From QZKY01 sp963666295 (GTDB taxonomy: Bacteria > Pseudomonadota > Gammaproteobacteria > Burkholderiales > Burkholderiaceae_D): 64,000 nucleotides of DNA. Positions within the stretch are counted from its first letter, which is position 1. Every line of letters begins with the position of its first letter. Below the pieces are notes generated by a model, which ran no database searches, was not told the DNA's origin, and was given only the letters and a program-made list of their open reading frames with translations. Of the stretch, positions 1 through 8,965 are shown piece by piece. The position numbers and the translations under genes are program-made. Location of the stretch: assembly GCA_963666295.1 (NCBI GenBank), contig OY762707.1:1426001-1490000 (forward strand), written 5' to 3'.

Positions 1-687
1 GTAATCCCACATCATTTCCGGTACGATCAGCAACTCAGACGCGGCAAAATTGCGCCGCAACTGACTGCCGTTGGCCGCTTCGCGCATCAAGTCCAGTTCG
101 TGGTGTAGGTGTTTGTCGAACTCAGCCACGACTTCCAGCGGGCGCAGGCGGCGGCCATCAATCCAGAATCGCTGTAACCAGCCGGCCGCCACGCGCATCA
201 ATGCCAGGTCCTCTTCAATCTGCTGTTCCACACCGGGGCGCAGCACCTTGACCGCGACTTCGCGACCGTCTTTGAGCGTGGCGAAGTGGACTTGCGCGAC
301 CGAAGCGGACGCAACGGGGATGAGCTCGAAGCTGGCAAACAGTTCCTCCGGCGGTGCGCCCAGTGATTTCGTGATTTGCGAAACAGCGAGCTCGGAGTCA
401 AACGGCGGTACGCGATCTTGCAACTTGGCCAGTTCGTCAGCAATGTCTTCCGGCAGCAGGTCACGGCGCGTGGAAAGCGCCTGGCCGAATTTGACGAAGA
501 TCGGCCCCAGTTCTTCCAGTGCGCGGCGCAGGCGCTCGGCACGCAGTGCAGTGGTGTTGCGTCGGGAAAAAAAGAGCTTGAGCAGCGCTGCGATGCGAAC
601 GGCGGCCGGACTCGGCGAGGCGAATTCATCCAGGCCGTAGTGCATGGCTACGCGGATGATTTTCAAAAGTCGCGGCAGGTTGAACAT
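1..687 (-). CDS. ubiB: UbiB-family kinase-like protein (N-terminal part; gene runs off the left edge)
   Basis: The reverse strand from an ATG at 687 reads 229 open codons to the window edge, so the C-terminal half is missing. The UbiB family belongs to the atypical ABC1/ADCK kinase-like proteins needed for ubiquinone biosynthesis at the inner membrane. Visible family marks are the KFGQ motif at residues 66-69, followed by STR and a DLLPEDIADEL segment, an ASASVAQVH loop near 127-134 and a VAVKVLRPG strand with the conserved Lys near 147. ubiE lies two genes upstream on the same strand, as expected for a ubiquinone gene group. The family call is firm; a direct catalytic role is not settled for the family. 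Confidence 0.93.
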   Translation of the reverse strand, partial: MFNLPRLLKIIRVAMHYGLDEFASPSPAAVRIAALLKLFFSRRNTTALRAERLRRALEELGPIFVKFGQALSTRRDLLPEDIADELAKLQDRVPPFDSELAVSQITKSLGAPPEELFASFELIPVASASVAQVHFATLKDGREVAVKVLRPGVEQQIEEDLALMRVAAGWLQRFWIDGRRLRPLEVVAEFDKHLHHELDLMREAANGSQLRRNFAASELLIVPEMMWDY

Positions 688-773
688 CGCTCGTGCTTAA
701 ATGACTGGAAAAATAAAAACCGCCCGCAGGGTAATGCGGGCGGTTGTGTGCGACTTCATTGGCAAAGGCATCA

Positions 774-1682
774 TCAGGTTTGCTGAATGCCAGCCACGAC
801 CCAGCCGCCATTTTCAGAGAGCGGGCGGGTCAGGTTCCAGATTTCGGAAAACGGCCCGGCTGGCCCATTCAGCGCTTCGCGTATGGTGCCCGAAAACAGG
901 ACGCTGGCCATTTGTTCGTTGTTTGCAATATTTTCCATGCCGAGCAATTCGGCATCCAGCGTAACGACGTCGGTGTGATTGGCGGCTTCGCCACGCTCAT
1001 GCAGTTGCATGCGCAACTCACCAAACATTTCCGGCGTGGTGTATTCGCGGATGTCTTCGATGTCAGACTTGTCCCATGCAGCTTGCAGGCGGATGAAGTA
1101 GGTTTTGGCACTGCGCAGAAAGGTTTCCGTGTCGAAGCCGGCAGGAACACCGTAAGGCGCATCTGTTGCCTGACCATTTGAATACGCGAGTGACGGGCTG
1201 CGTCGCTCAATGCCTGACCCGATTTCCGGCACGTCAAAATTTGAGTAGCCACGTTGATAGGCGTCGTCATTAGAAGAATATTGCTGATGATTCTGGTATT
1301 GGTTGGCCATTTGCTTTTGCGCCATCCTCCTGAAAAGGAACATGACGCCAAAACCGATCAGACCGAACATCAACAGCGTGCTGATCATGCTGGCAAGGCC
1401 GCCTGAGATGCCGAAGTGTCCCAGCAGCGCGCCTAGCCCCATGCCCAGCAGCAGACCACCAAACATGCCGCCCCAGCGGCTTGGTTGGCGGGCGGTCGCG
1501 CCAGCCGCAGGTTTGGTGCCGGATGTGGGCGCCGCTTTTTGTGTTGGCGCGCGGTATGAACGGAAGCTTGATGTTTTACCGAAAGAGCGGAACCCGCCAC
1601 CAAATCGTGCTGCTTGTGCTTCGGTAACCAACATCGTCATTGCGGCGGTAACGATCATGAAACCAAGAAAAATTCTCTTCAA
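774..1682 (-). CDS. Tim44-like domain protein with signal peptide and glycine-rich membrane segment
   Basis: About 302 residues. I chose TTG at 1682 because an AAGGA ribosome site sits 6 nt upstream and it clears the end of ubiE; an in-frame ATG at 1742 would overlap ubiE by 35 nt. The product has an N-terminal hydrophobic segment ending in an AQA-type cleavage site, a low-complexity Thr/Pro/Lys stretch, a Gly/Leu/Met-rich hydrophobic region (GGLLLGMGLGALLG) and a second membrane helix. A C-terminal Tim44-like domain (about residues 190-300) ends in WVVAGIQ. Bacterial Tim44-like proteins are membrane or periplasmic and poorly characterised. The position between ubiB and ubiE suggests co-transcription, but no ubiquinone role can be read from the sequence. 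Confidence 0.85.
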   Translation of the reverse strand: MKRIFLGFMIVTAAMTMLVTEAQAARFGGGFRSFGKTSSFRSYRAPTQKAAPTSGTKPAAGATARQPSRWGGMFGGLLLGMGLGALLGHFGISGGLASMISTLLMFGLIGFGVMFLFRRMAQKQMANQYQNHQQYSSNDDAYQRGYSNFDVPEIGSGIERRSPSLAYSNGQATDAPYGVPAGFDTETFLRSAKTYFIRLQAAWDKSDIEDIREYTTPEMFGELRMQLHERGEAANHTDVVTLDAELLGMENIANNEQMASVLFSGTIREALNGPAGPFSEIWNLTRPLSENGGWVVAGIQQT

Positions 1683-1707
1683 AACGATTCCTTCTGAATG
1701 GTTGCGT

Positions 1708-2442
1708 TTAAATTTTGACGCCAGTGTGTAGTGCAACGACACCCGCGGTCAGGTTGAAATGCCGCACACACTCGAAACCTGCATTATGCACCATTTTTTC
1801 CAGTGTTCCCTGATCGGGGTGCATGCGGATTGATTCGGCGAGGTAGCGGTAACTCTCTGAATCGCCAGCAATTTGTTCGCCTAGCCAGGGCAGGAAGGAA
1901 AACGAATAGTGGTCGTACGCCTTTTGCAGTGGCGCCCAAACTTTGGAAAATTCGAGTATCAGCAATTTGCCGCACGGCTTCAGAACGCGGTGCATTTCTT
2001 CGAGTGCGGCCTCCTTGTGCGTCATGTTGCGCAAGCCGAAGGCAACGGTGACACGGTCGAAGTAGTTGTCAGGAAAAGGCAGGTGCTCGGCGTCGCACAA
2101 GGCGATGGGGATGATTTGGCCGCTATTCATCAGGCGGTCACGCCCGACCTTGAGCATCGATTCGTTGATGTCGGTCAGCCAGACTTGCCCAGTCGGTCCT
2201 GCCTGCTTGGCAAAGGCCCTGGTCAGGTCGCCAGTGCCGCCAGCGATGTCGAGTACGCGAAATCCGGCGCGCACGCCAGTCTGCGCAATGGTGAAGGCCT
2301 TCCAGGCGCGGTGCAGCCCTGCCGACATCAAGTCATTCATTAAATCGTATTTGCCAGCGACAGAATGAAAGACATCGGCAACCCTGTGCACTTTGTCTTG
2401 TTCGTCGACCGAATCAAAGCCGAAATGCGTGGTTTTGTTCAT
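1708..2442 (-). CDS. ubiE: Ubiquinone/menaquinone C-methyltransferase UbiE
   Basis: 244 residues, normal length for the family. UbiE is the SAM-dependent C-methyltransferase of the ubiquinone (and, where present, menaquinone) pathway. The N-terminal signature VFHSVAGKYDLMNDLMS, SAM motif I (LDIAGGTGDL, about residues 64-73) and the downstream FGLRNMTH and LEFSKV motifs are all present. ATG start at 2442. It is followed 25 nt later by the Tim44-like gene and then ubiB, and is preceded 9 nt away by the DUF971 gene, all on the minus strand, which suggests one operon. Confidence 0.97.
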   Translation of the reverse strand: MNKTTHFGFDSVDEQDKVHRVADVFHSVAGKYDLMNDLMSAGLHRAWKAFTIAQTGVRAGFRVLDIAGGTGDLTRAFAKQAGPTGQVWLTDINESMLKVGRDRLMNSGQIIPIALCDAEHLPFPDNYFDRVTVAFGLRNMTHKEAALEEMHRVLKPCGKLLILEFSKVWAPLQKAYDHYSFSFLPWLGEQIAGDSESYRYLAESIRMHPDQGTLEKMVHNAGFECVRHFNLTAGVVALHTGVKI

Positions 2443-2451
2443 GTCGGTTGA

Positions 2452-2880
2452 TCAGGCGCTATTTCCCAGTATAGGTGCTTCGCGTCCGTTTTCTTCTGTA
2501 TAACCTGCTTCAGTCAGACGCATTAGATACTTTTCCCACAGCATGTCCTGGCTGGTTCCCAGCCAGTAAAGGTATTGCCAGGTGAAAATTCCAGAGTCAT
2601 GTCCATCGGAAAAATACGGTTGGATGGCGTAATTGCCAACAGGTTCCAGTGCGGTGATTTGCACATCACGTTTGCCGGTTTGCAGCGTTTCCTGACCGGG
2701 CGCATGGCCTTGTACTTCTGCTGATGGGGAATATACGCGCAGAAATTCAAACGAAAAATGGAAGACTGTACCGTCAGGATAAAGCAGTTCAAGTGTTCTG
2801 GATTGCTGATGTATTGTAATGTTGGTCGGGATGGAGGCAGCGCTTTGTGACGTGCGGCCGGTTGATGCGTGTTTCTGCAT
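2452..2880 (-). CDS. DUF971 (GBBH-like N-terminal domain) protein
   Basis: 142 residues. The central region shows the DUF971 pattern: a beta-rich domain with LLYPDGTVFHFSFEFLR, then a VGNYAIQPYFSDGHDSGIFTW segment. This domain is related to the N-terminal domain of gamma-butyrobetaine hydroxylase and to proteins found near iron-sulfur or quinone genes; its biochemical role as a standalone protein is unclear. ATG at 2880. It ends 9 nt before ubiE and probably belongs to the same minus-strand operon, a linkage common in betaproteobacteria. Confidence 0.88.
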   Translation of the reverse strand: MQKHASTGRTSQSAASIPTNITIHQQSRTLELLYPDGTVFHFSFEFLRVYSPSAEVQGHAPGQETLQTGKRDVQITALEPVGNYAIQPYFSDGHDSGIFTWQYLYWLGTSQDMLWEKYLMRLTEAGYTEENGREAPILGNSA

Positions 2881-2946
2881 GATGCTCCAAGTGCTCCATG
2901 TGCTTCAAGTGTTACGGGTGTTGCCGTTGCTCAGTTTAGCGCTTTT

Positions 2947-3387
2947 TTAGTTGCCGGCCAAATGCGCTAGCCGTTGCCTGATTTCGTGTCTTAGCGTGGG
3001 CAACATGGTAATTTGCAGGAACATGTTTTGCGCTTTTGTCTCTCGTTGCGCTTCTGCCCAGATCGGCGATGGAAAATGGGCATCACCCTCAAAGCGGGGG
3101 ATGACGTGCCAGTGCAGGTGGGGCACGGCATTGCCCAAACTGGCAAGATTGACCTTGTCAGGTTGCATGACCTCGCGGATGACCGATTCAACTTCCCAGA
3201 CGACGTCCATTAAGGTTGCGCGGTCGGTCGGTGATAAATCAGTCATTTCCTTGGCATGTTCTTGCCAGATGACACGGCAAAAGCCGGGGTACGATTTGTC
3301 ATCGACCAGAATGACGCGCCATTGGTCTGCCTGAAAAAGGATGTCTTCGTTGTCGGTAATGCAAAGTTCGCAGGTTGGAGTAGTCAT
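2947..3387 (-). CDS. HIT family protein (histidine-triad nucleotide hydrolase)
   Basis: 146 residues with the histidine triad PHLHWHVIP (HxHxH followed by hydrophobic residues) near residue 96. HIT proteins hydrolyse nucleotide phosphoramidates or dinucleotides using the middle histidine of the triad. An N-terminal CELC pair could bind metal, as in some HIT proteins. ATG at 3387. It lies upstream of the DUF971 gene on the same strand with a 66-nt gap, so co-transcription is possible. The substrate cannot be assigned. Confidence 0.92.
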   Translation of the reverse strand: MTTPTCELCITDNEDILFQADQWRVILVDDKSYPGFCRVIWQEHAKEMTDLSPTDRATLMDVVWEVESVIREVMQPDKVNLASLGNAVPHLHWHVIPRFEGDAHFPSPIWAEAQRETKAQNMFLQITMLPTLRHEIRQRLAHLAGN

Positions 3388-3418
3388 GTTGTGTTGAATG
3401 TTTGAAAAATTGTTAGTG

Positions 3419-3910
3419 TTAGCCTAGCCAGTCAATCAGGTTGCGCCAGAATTCATCGGGAATGTACAGCAAAATCGAGGTCATGATTGTATAACGCAGG
3501 AACTTTCCTGCCGCCATATAGCCAACACAGGGCCAGAAAGGCAGTTTGAGCCATCCGCCAAGCGTGCTGATCGGGTCGCCCACCGCAGGTAGCCAGGTCA
3601 GGAACATGGCTTTGGGGCCAAAGCGCTTGAGCCAGCCAAACCAGCGTGTTTCCTGCTCCTTGGCGAAGGCTTCATGGGCGCCGTAGCCGATCCAGTAATT
3701 GACGCAGCCGCCGAGCGTATTGCCAACGGTCGCCACGCAAATCACTGTCCAGAAAACGTTACCGTTCGCCTTGACGACTGCAAAGACGGCCGGTTCTGAT
3801 CCCATTGGCAGCAAAGTGGCCGAGATAAAACTGATAAGAAAGACCGACGTCAGACCGATCTGCGGGATGGCAAGTTTGCCTAATAGCCAGAGAACGGCGG
3901 ATTCAATCAT
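3419..3910 (-). CDS. YqaA/DedA-like (SNARE-associated family) membrane protein
   Basis: 163 residues from the internal ATG at 3910; the frame stays open to an ATG at 3973, but the extra residues look like leader. The product has several hydrophobic helices, an FISATLLPMGSEPAV segment and a GNTLGGCVNYWIGYGAHE segment typical of the short YqaA branch of the DedA-like family, then PAVGDPISTLGGWLKL. These are inner-membrane proteins thought to relate to envelope lipid or proton homeostasis. The upstream region also contains a TATAAT at 3945-3950 for the divergent ilvA gene, which favours the shorter start here. Confidence 0.88.
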   Translation of the reverse strand: MIESAVLWLLGKLAIPQIGLTSVFLISFISATLLPMGSEPAVFAVVKANGNVFWTVICVATVGNTLGGCVNYWIGYGAHEAFAKEQETRWFGWLKRFGPKAMFLTWLPAVGDPISTLGGWLKLPFWPCVGYMAAGKFLRYTIMTSILLYIPDEFWRNLIDWLG

Positions 3911-3944
3911 CGTGCTTTCATGTTTGTGCTCAAGAAGGTCAATT

Positions 3945-3950
3945 ATAATG
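3945..3950 (+). promoter_or_regulatory. Possible -10 element for ilvA
   Basis: A perfect TATAAT lies 36 nt upstream of the ilvA ATG, in the gap divergent from the YqaA-like gene. No good -35 hexamer is seen at 16-18 nt; TGTTTG at 3922-3927 is the nearest. The call rests mainly on the perfect -10 and its position. Confidence 0.35.
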
Positions 3951-3986
3951 ACTCTCATTTTTGCAAGTTGCATCTAACATTTACTG

Positions 3987-5510
3987 ATGACCGATTACCT
4001 GAAAAGAATCCTGAATGCGCGCGTTTATGACGTTGCTGAAGAGACGCCACTAGAACTGGCACCACAACTGTCGATGCGAATTGGGAACCGACTTTATTTG
4101 AAACGTGAAGACATGCAAAGCGTGTTTAGCTTCAAGTTGCGAGGCGCCTATAACAAAATGGCGAGCTTGAGGCCGGAGCAGTTGCAACGTGGTGTGATTT
4201 GCGCTTCGGCGGGTAACCACGCGCAGGGGGTGGCGCTGTCTGCGAGTCGGCTGGGGTGCAATGCGATGATCGTGATGCCGACCACGACACCGCCCGTGAA
4301 AGTGGAGGCGGTTCGGGCTCGCGGTGGCGAAGTGGTGCTGTTTGGTGACACCTTTACCGATGCCTACCAGCACGCGGAAATGCTGAAAGAAACACATGGC
4401 CTGACATTTGTGCATCCATTCGATGATCCGGACGTGATTGCAGGTCAGGGTACGATCGGCGTGGAGATACTACGCCAGCACTCTGGTCCTATTCACGCCA
4501 TTTTCGTGCCGATTGGTGGCGGCGGTTTGATCGCGGGCATCGCTGCCTATGTCAAACAGTTGCGCCCGGAAATCAGGGTGATCGGTGTGGAAACAGTGGA
4601 TTCGGATGCGATGGCGCGCAGTCTCGAAGCGGGCAGGCGTGTAACCTTGTCAGATGTTGGCCTGTTTTCCGATGGTACGGCGGTGCGCCTGGTGGGCCGC
4701 GAGACCTTCCGTCTTGTGCGGCAATACGTGGACGACATCATTTTGGTGGACAACGATGCGATTTGCGCAGCGATCAAGGATGTGTTTCAGGATACGCGCA
4801 GCATTCTTGAGCCAGCTGGCGCATTGGCGGTTGCGGGTGCCAAGGCGTATGCCGCCCAAATGCGCAAAAGGAAAAAGGCCTTTGAGGATGAAACGCTGGT
4901 AGCGATTGCTAGTGGTGCGAACATGAATTTCGATCGTTTGCGCTTTGTGGCCGAGCGTTCCATGCTCGGCGAATCGCGCGAGGCGGTGTTTGCGGTGACC
5001 ATTCCTGAAGAGCATGGCAGTTTCAGGCGCTTTTCTGAATTGATTGGTGCACGTAACATCACCGAATTCAATTACCGCATCAGCGGTGAGGAAGAGGCGC
5101 ATGTATTTGTCGGACTGGAAGTGGCGAATCGGGATGAGACCAATCAGATGCTGCGTACGCTTACCCGCAACCGCTTCAAAGTGCTGGATCTGACAGATGA
5201 TGAGTTGGGCAAGCAGCACATTCGCCACATGGTTGGTGGAAAGAGTCCGTTGGCGCACAATGAACTGTTGTATCGTTTTGAGTTTCCCGAGCGCCCGGGC
5301 GCATTGATGCGCTTTTTGTCGAGCATGGCACCGAACTGGAACATCAGCCTGTTCCACTACCGCAATCAGGGTGCGGATTTTGGTCGCGTGCTGGTCGGTT
5401 TGCAGGTGCCGAAGAACGAAAAAAAGGCGTTTCGTCAATTCCTGTCCGAGTTGGGTTATCCGCATTGGAACGAATCGGACAATCCGGTATACAAAATGTT
5501 TCTTGGCTAG
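3987..5510 (+). CDS. ilvA: Threonine dehydratase, biosynthetic (PLP-dependent, two ACT-like domains)
   Basis: 507 residues, the length of the long biosynthetic enzyme. It deaminates threonine to 2-oxobutyrate, the first step of isoleucine synthesis. The PLP lysine is in SFKLRGAYNKM (K50). The phosphate-binding glycine loop PIGGGGLIAGIA follows near residue 175. The C-terminal 190 residues hold two ACT-like regulatory domains (starting near EEHGSFRRFSELIG and RFEFPERPGALMRFL), which in this family bind isoleucine and valine. ATG at 3987; it is followed by queF in the same direction after 47 nt. Confidence 0.97.
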   Translation: MTDYLKRILNARVYDVAEETPLELAPQLSMRIGNRLYLKREDMQSVFSFKLRGAYNKMASLRPEQLQRGVICASAGNHAQGVALSASRLGCNAMIVMPTTTPPVKVEAVRARGGEVVLFGDTFTDAYQHAEMLKETHGLTFVHPFDDPDVIAGQGTIGVEILRQHSGPIHAIFVPIGGGGLIAGIAAYVKQLRPEIRVIGVETVDSDAMARSLEAGRRVTLSDVGLFSDGTAVRLVGRETFRLVRQYVDDIILVDNDAICAAIKDVFQDTRSILEPAGALAVAGAKAYAAQMRKRKKAFEDETLVAIASGANMNFDRLRFVAERSMLGESREAVFAVTIPEEHGSFRRFSELIGARNITEFNYRISGEEEAHVFVGLEVANRDETNQMLRTLTRNRFKVLDLTDDELGKQHIRHMVGGKSPLAHNELLYRFEFPERPGALMRFLSSMAPNWNISLFHYRNQGADFGRVLVGLQVPKNEKKAFRQFLSELGYPHWNESDNPVYKMFLG

Positions 5511-5557
5511 GTTTTTGAATTAGGATAGTCGCGAGCAAGCGCAAACGAATTACCACG

Positions 5558-6397
5558 ATGACTTCAGAAAATACACCGCAAGATTCGCCTTTGGGAAAAG
5601 CGACTTCATACGATTCCGGCTACGATCCATCGTTGCTGTATTCGATTGAGCGACAACAAACGCGGGCGGAACTGGATATCGGTGCAACACTGCCTTTTTT
5701 TGGCATGGATATCTGGAATGCCTACGAATTGTCATGGCTGAATATGCGCGGCAAGCCGCAGGTCGGGATTATGACGGTCATGATGCCAGCGGATTCGCCC
5801 AACATCATCGAATCCAAATCCTTCAAGCTGTATTTAAATTCCTTTTCCGAAGAAAAAATTGCGGGTATTGAGGCTTTGTCGGAATTGCTGCGTGCGGATC
5901 TGTCTGCTGCTTGCGGCGCTTCGGTGCAGGTCAAGGTGACGCCGCAGGATGAGTTTTCGAAGTTGGGAATGCAGGAGCTGGAAGGCTTGTTGCTGGACCG
6001 ACTGGAGATCGAGGTCGATGAATATGCACCCAACCCGGCCTTGCTGAGTGCGGCTAGGGGTGAGTCGCCCATTGAAGAGAAACTGGTCTCCCATCTACTC
6101 AAATCAACGTGCCCGGTCACGGGCCAACCGGACTGGGCCAGCTTGCAAATCCACTATATTGGCAGCCCGATCGATCAGGAGGGCTTGTTACGCTACCTGA
6201 TCAGTTTGCGCGGTCATAGCGGCTTTCATGAGCAGTGTATCGAGCGTATCTTTCTGGATATCCTGCGCGAATGCAAGCCGCAAAAACTGGCCATTTATGG
6301 GCGCTACACGCGTCGGGGTGGCTTGGATATCAACCCTTGGCGCAGTAATTTCACGACGGGAAAACGTCCACCGAATGCGCGTAACGCACGCCAGTAA
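5558..6397 (+). CDS. queF: NADPH-dependent 7-cyano-7-deazaguanine reductase QueF (long type)
   Basis: 279 residues, matching the two-domain long form of QueF (about 280 in E. coli). The enzyme reduces preQ0 to preQ1 in queuosine synthesis. The substrate-binding ESKSFKLYLNS motif is at residues 85-95 and the nucleophile is Cys185 in STCPVTGQPDW. The FHEQCIERIF segment and the YGRYTRRGGLDINPW tail are also family-typical. ATG at 5558 without an obvious strong ribosome site. Confidence 0.97.
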   Translation: MTSENTPQDSPLGKATSYDSGYDPSLLYSIERQQTRAELDIGATLPFFGMDIWNAYELSWLNMRGKPQVGIMTVMMPADSPNIIESKSFKLYLNSFSEEKIAGIEALSELLRADLSAACGASVQVKVTPQDEFSKLGMQELEGLLLDRLEIEVDEYAPNPALLSAARGESPIEEKLVSHLLKSTCPVTGQPDWASLQIHYIGSPIDQEGLLRYLISLRGHSGFHEQCIERIFLDILRECKPQKLAIYGRYTRRGGLDINPWRSNFTTGKRPPNARNARQ

Positions 6398-6501
6398 GTG
6401 ATTGATTGCAGCCAAAAGGAAGGCCTATTTATGCATTGTGCAAAATGGGATGCAGCTTATAATTCTTCGGAACTTATTATTGGATTGCCGGTTATTCTGA
6501 C

Positions 6502-6975
6502 ATGACTAATCTTGCCAAAATACTTTTGCAAAGCAATGTCGTTCTTGATCTGGAAGCTGCCGATAAAGAGCAAGCGTTTGCGGCAGTGTGTAAATTGCTC
6601 CACGCACATTGCGGTATTGCGCAAGCAACTATTGCAAAAAATCTGCTGGAGCGTGAAGTGCTGGGCTCGACCGGTCTCGGTCATGGTGTTGCCGTGCCCC
6701 ACGGAAGAATCAAAGGCTTGAAATCGCCAATGGCCGCATTTGTGCGCCTCAAGGAGCCGATACCATTTGACTCCCCCGATGACCGCCCCGTTAGTTTGTT
6801 AATTTTCGTGTTGATTCCAGACAATGTGACGCAGCAGCACCTGGAAATTCTGTCTGAGGTAGCTGAAATGTTTTCGAATTCGGAGTTTCGTGCTGTGCTG
6901 AATGCGGAATCGGACCCGCAAAAGGTGTATGCGGAGATTCAAGGCTGGCGTCCTGGCAAGCAATGGGGTGCCTGA
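6502..6975 (+). CDS. ptsN: PTS IIA-like nitrogen regulatory protein PtsN (EIIA-Ntr)
   Basis: 157 residues. EIIA-Ntr is the terminal phosphoacceptor of the nitrogen-type phosphotransferase chain and acts on regulatory partners rather than sugar transport. The phosphorylated histidine is H67 in GVAVPHGRI. Ends 36 nt before hprK; with rapZ this is the usual ptsN-hprK-rapZ order of betaproteobacteria. The hibernation factor gene (hpf) often found just upstream is not present; queF occupies that place. Confidence 0.96.
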   Translation: MTNLAKILLQSNVVLDLEAADKEQAFAAVCKLLHAHCGIAQATIAKNLLEREVLGSTGLGHGVAVPHGRIKGLKSPMAAFVRLKEPIPFDSPDDRPVSLLIFVLIPDNVTQQHLEILSEVAEMFSNSEFRAVLNAESDPQKVYAEIQGWRPGKQWGA

Positions 6976-7011
6976 AATATCGGCTGATTTTGATTTTTAC
7001 ACGCAAAAAAT

Positions 7012-7941
7012 ATGACGGCACTGACGATCCAGCAGTTATACGAACAAAACCATGAAGCAATTCAGCTGGAGTGGGTTGGCGGTTTGAGTGGCGGCCAGCG
7101 CCTGGTTTCTGGCAGTGGTGTTTCTGCTGCCGATCAGGTAGGCCACCTCAATCTGATTCATCCAGATCGGATTCACGTGTTCGGGCGTAACGAGGTCAGT
7201 TACTACGAACGCTTATCCCCGGAATCCCGTGCTTACCAGATACACGAACTGGTGGATGGCAACCCGCCTGCGATTATTGTTGCGCGCGGACGCACGGTGC
7301 CGCCCGAGTTGCTGGCGATTTGCGATGAAAACGATATTCCCGTGTTTGCGACGCCGCTGCCCGCTGGTGAGGTAATCGATTTCCTGCGCATTTTCTTTGC
7401 CAAGGCGCTGGCACAGCGCATCATCATGCATGGTGTATTCATGGATGTGCTTGGCCTGGGTGTGCTGATTACCGGCGAATCTGGTCTGGGCAAGAGTGAG
7501 CTGGGTCTGGAGCTGATTACCCGTGAACACGGCCTAGTGGCCGATGATGCTGTTGAATTTGCACGCATTGCGCCGAACGTGATTGAAGGCCGCTGCCCGC
7601 CGTTATTGCAAAACATGCTGGAAGTGCGCGGTCTGGGCTTGCTCGACATCAAGGCCATTTTCGGCGAAGCCGCGATGCGCCGCCGCAAGCGTTTGAGATT
7701 GATCGTGGAACTGACTCGCAATCAGGATTACGATGTGAATTTCGAGCGCTTGCAACTACCGAATCTGACACAGGAAGTATTGGGCATGCAGGTTCGCAAG
7801 GTACAGATTCCGGTTGCGGCCGGTCGAAATCTGGCAGTTTTGATTGAGGCCGCAGTGCGCAACACGATTTTGCAACTGCGCGGCATCAACACGCTGGAAG
7901 ACTTCATGGAGCGCCATCGGAAGGCGATGGAAGAAGAATAA
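7012..7941 (+). CDS. hprK: HPr kinase/phosphorylase
   Basis: 309 residues. HprK phosphorylates and dephosphorylates a serine on HPr or an HPr-like PTS carrier. The Walker A loop GESGLGKS is at residues 155-162, preceded by the HGVFMDVLGLGVLITG segment with the conserved histidine (H140), and followed by LVADDAVEF and the family signature EVRGLGLLDIKAIFGE. ATG at 7012. The carrier gene itself is not in the window. Confidence 0.97.
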   Translation: MTALTIQQLYEQNHEAIQLEWVGGLSGGQRLVSGSGVSAADQVGHLNLIHPDRIHVFGRNEVSYYERLSPESRAYQIHELVDGNPPAIIVARGRTVPPELLAICDENDIPVFATPLPAGEVIDFLRIFFAKALAQRIIMHGVFMDVLGLGVLITGESGLGKSELGLELITREHGLVADDAVEFARIAPNVIEGRCPPLLQNMLEVRGLGLLDIKAIFGEAAMRRRKRLRLIVELTRNQDYDVNFERLQLPNLTQEVLGMQVRKVQIPVAAGRNLAVLIEAAVRNTILQLRGINTLEDFMERHRKAMEEE

Positions 7942-7959
7942 CTTTTACGGGGCATCAAT

Positions 7960-8820
7960 ATGCGCATCGTTCTTATCACGGGTATCTCGGGCTCAGGCAA
8001 GACGGTCGCACTTAATGTTCTCGAAGACGCCGGCTATTTCTGCGTCGACAACCTGCCGCCCTCCTTGTTGCCGCAATTGGTTACGGCGTTCACAGCGGGT
8101 GATACGCCGCGTCTGGCGGTGGCGATCGATTCGCGCAGCGCCACATCGCTCGAACATTTGCCCGAAAACGTTCGCCAGTTGAAAGAAGCCGGACATGACG
8201 TCAATGTCTTGTTCCTTACCGCCGATACGCAATCTCTGGTTGCCCGTTTTTCTGAAACACGGCGCAGTCATCCTCTTTCGCACCGCGTTGACGCGGATGG
8301 CGACACTGTGTCACGTACCTTGTTTGAGGCGATTCGAGCGGAAAGGGAAATGCTGGGGCCGGTCGAAACGGTCGGTCATGTGATTGATACCTCGCGCATG
8401 AGCGCGAACAAGCTGCGCAACTGGGTCAAGGAATTTGTCGAAATTGAACACGCGCCGTTAACGCTGTATTTCGAATCCTTTGCTTTCAAGATGGGCGTGC
8501 CGCAAGATGCGGCAGTGATGTTCGATGTGCGCATGCTGCCGAATCCGCATTACGATCTGAGCTTGCGGCCGCTGACCGGGCAGGATGCCGAAGTGGCTGA
8601 CTTTCTCGATAGCCAGATTCCCGTTTCGCAAATGTTGATGGATATCAGCACCTATATCGAGAAATGGCTGCCGGCGTTCAAGGAAGACAACCGCAGCTAT
8701 CTGACGGTGGCGATTGGATGTACCGGTGGGCGCCATCGTTCGGTGTATATGGTGGAGCGTCTGGCGGAGCATTTTCGGAAATCCGAAAGTGTACTCGTCC
8801 GCCACAGAGATCTTGTTTAA
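7960..8820 (+). CDS. rapZ: RNase adapter protein RapZ
   Basis: 286 residues. RapZ is an ATP/GTP-binding protein which in enterobacteria presents the small RNA GlmZ to RNase E. The Walker A GISGSGKT is at residues 8-15, VDNLPPSLLP follows, and the C-terminal signature is IGCTGGRHRSVYMVERL. ATG at 7960, 18 nt after hprK. Regulation of glmS through GlmZ-like RNAs is not established for betaproteobacteria, so the exact role here is inferred. Confidence 0.96.
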   Translation: MRIVLITGISGSGKTVALNVLEDAGYFCVDNLPPSLLPQLVTAFTAGDTPRLAVAIDSRSATSLEHLPENVRQLKEAGHDVNVLFLTADTQSLVARFSETRRSHPLSHRVDADGDTVSRTLFEAIRAEREMLGPVETVGHVIDTSRMSANKLRNWVKEFVEIEHAPLTLYFESFAFKMGVPQDAAVMFDVRMLPNPHYDLSLRPLTGQDAEVADFLDSQIPVSQMLMDISTYIEKWLPAFKEDNRSYLTVAIGCTGGRHRSVYMVERLAEHFRKSESVLVRHRDLV

Positions 8821-8833
8821 GAGAACGCCGGCG

Positions 8834-8942
8834 TGTCATGCCAGCGTAGGCTGCGATCCAGGGTCGTTTAGTGCGTAGCGTTTGCGCTATTCATTGAATA
8901 GCAAGGCAAAGTCACTGGGTTCTAGCATCCGCTGGAATGACA
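8834..8942. repeat. Small inverted-repeat element between rapZ and mutY
   Basis: The 145-nt gap after rapZ is a near-palindrome. The left arm (8834-8865, starting TGTCATGCCAGCG) is matched by the reverse complement of the right arm (8911-8942, reading TGTCATTCCAGCG on the other strand). Inside is a second perfect hairpin, GCTATTCA (8886-8893) / TGAATAGC (8895-8902). The TCATTCCAGC-type ends resemble dispersed, non-autonomous repeats common in many proteobacterial genomes. I see no second copy in this window. It may also form a transcript-ending hairpin for the two convergent genes, although no T-tract is present. Confidence 0.6.
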
Positions 8943-8965
8943 AGTTTATTCTGTCGTCATTGTGT

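Noticed and set aside
4650..5465. 271-codon minus-strand frame opposite ilvA
   Set aside because: Antisense shadow of a well-conserved enzyme.
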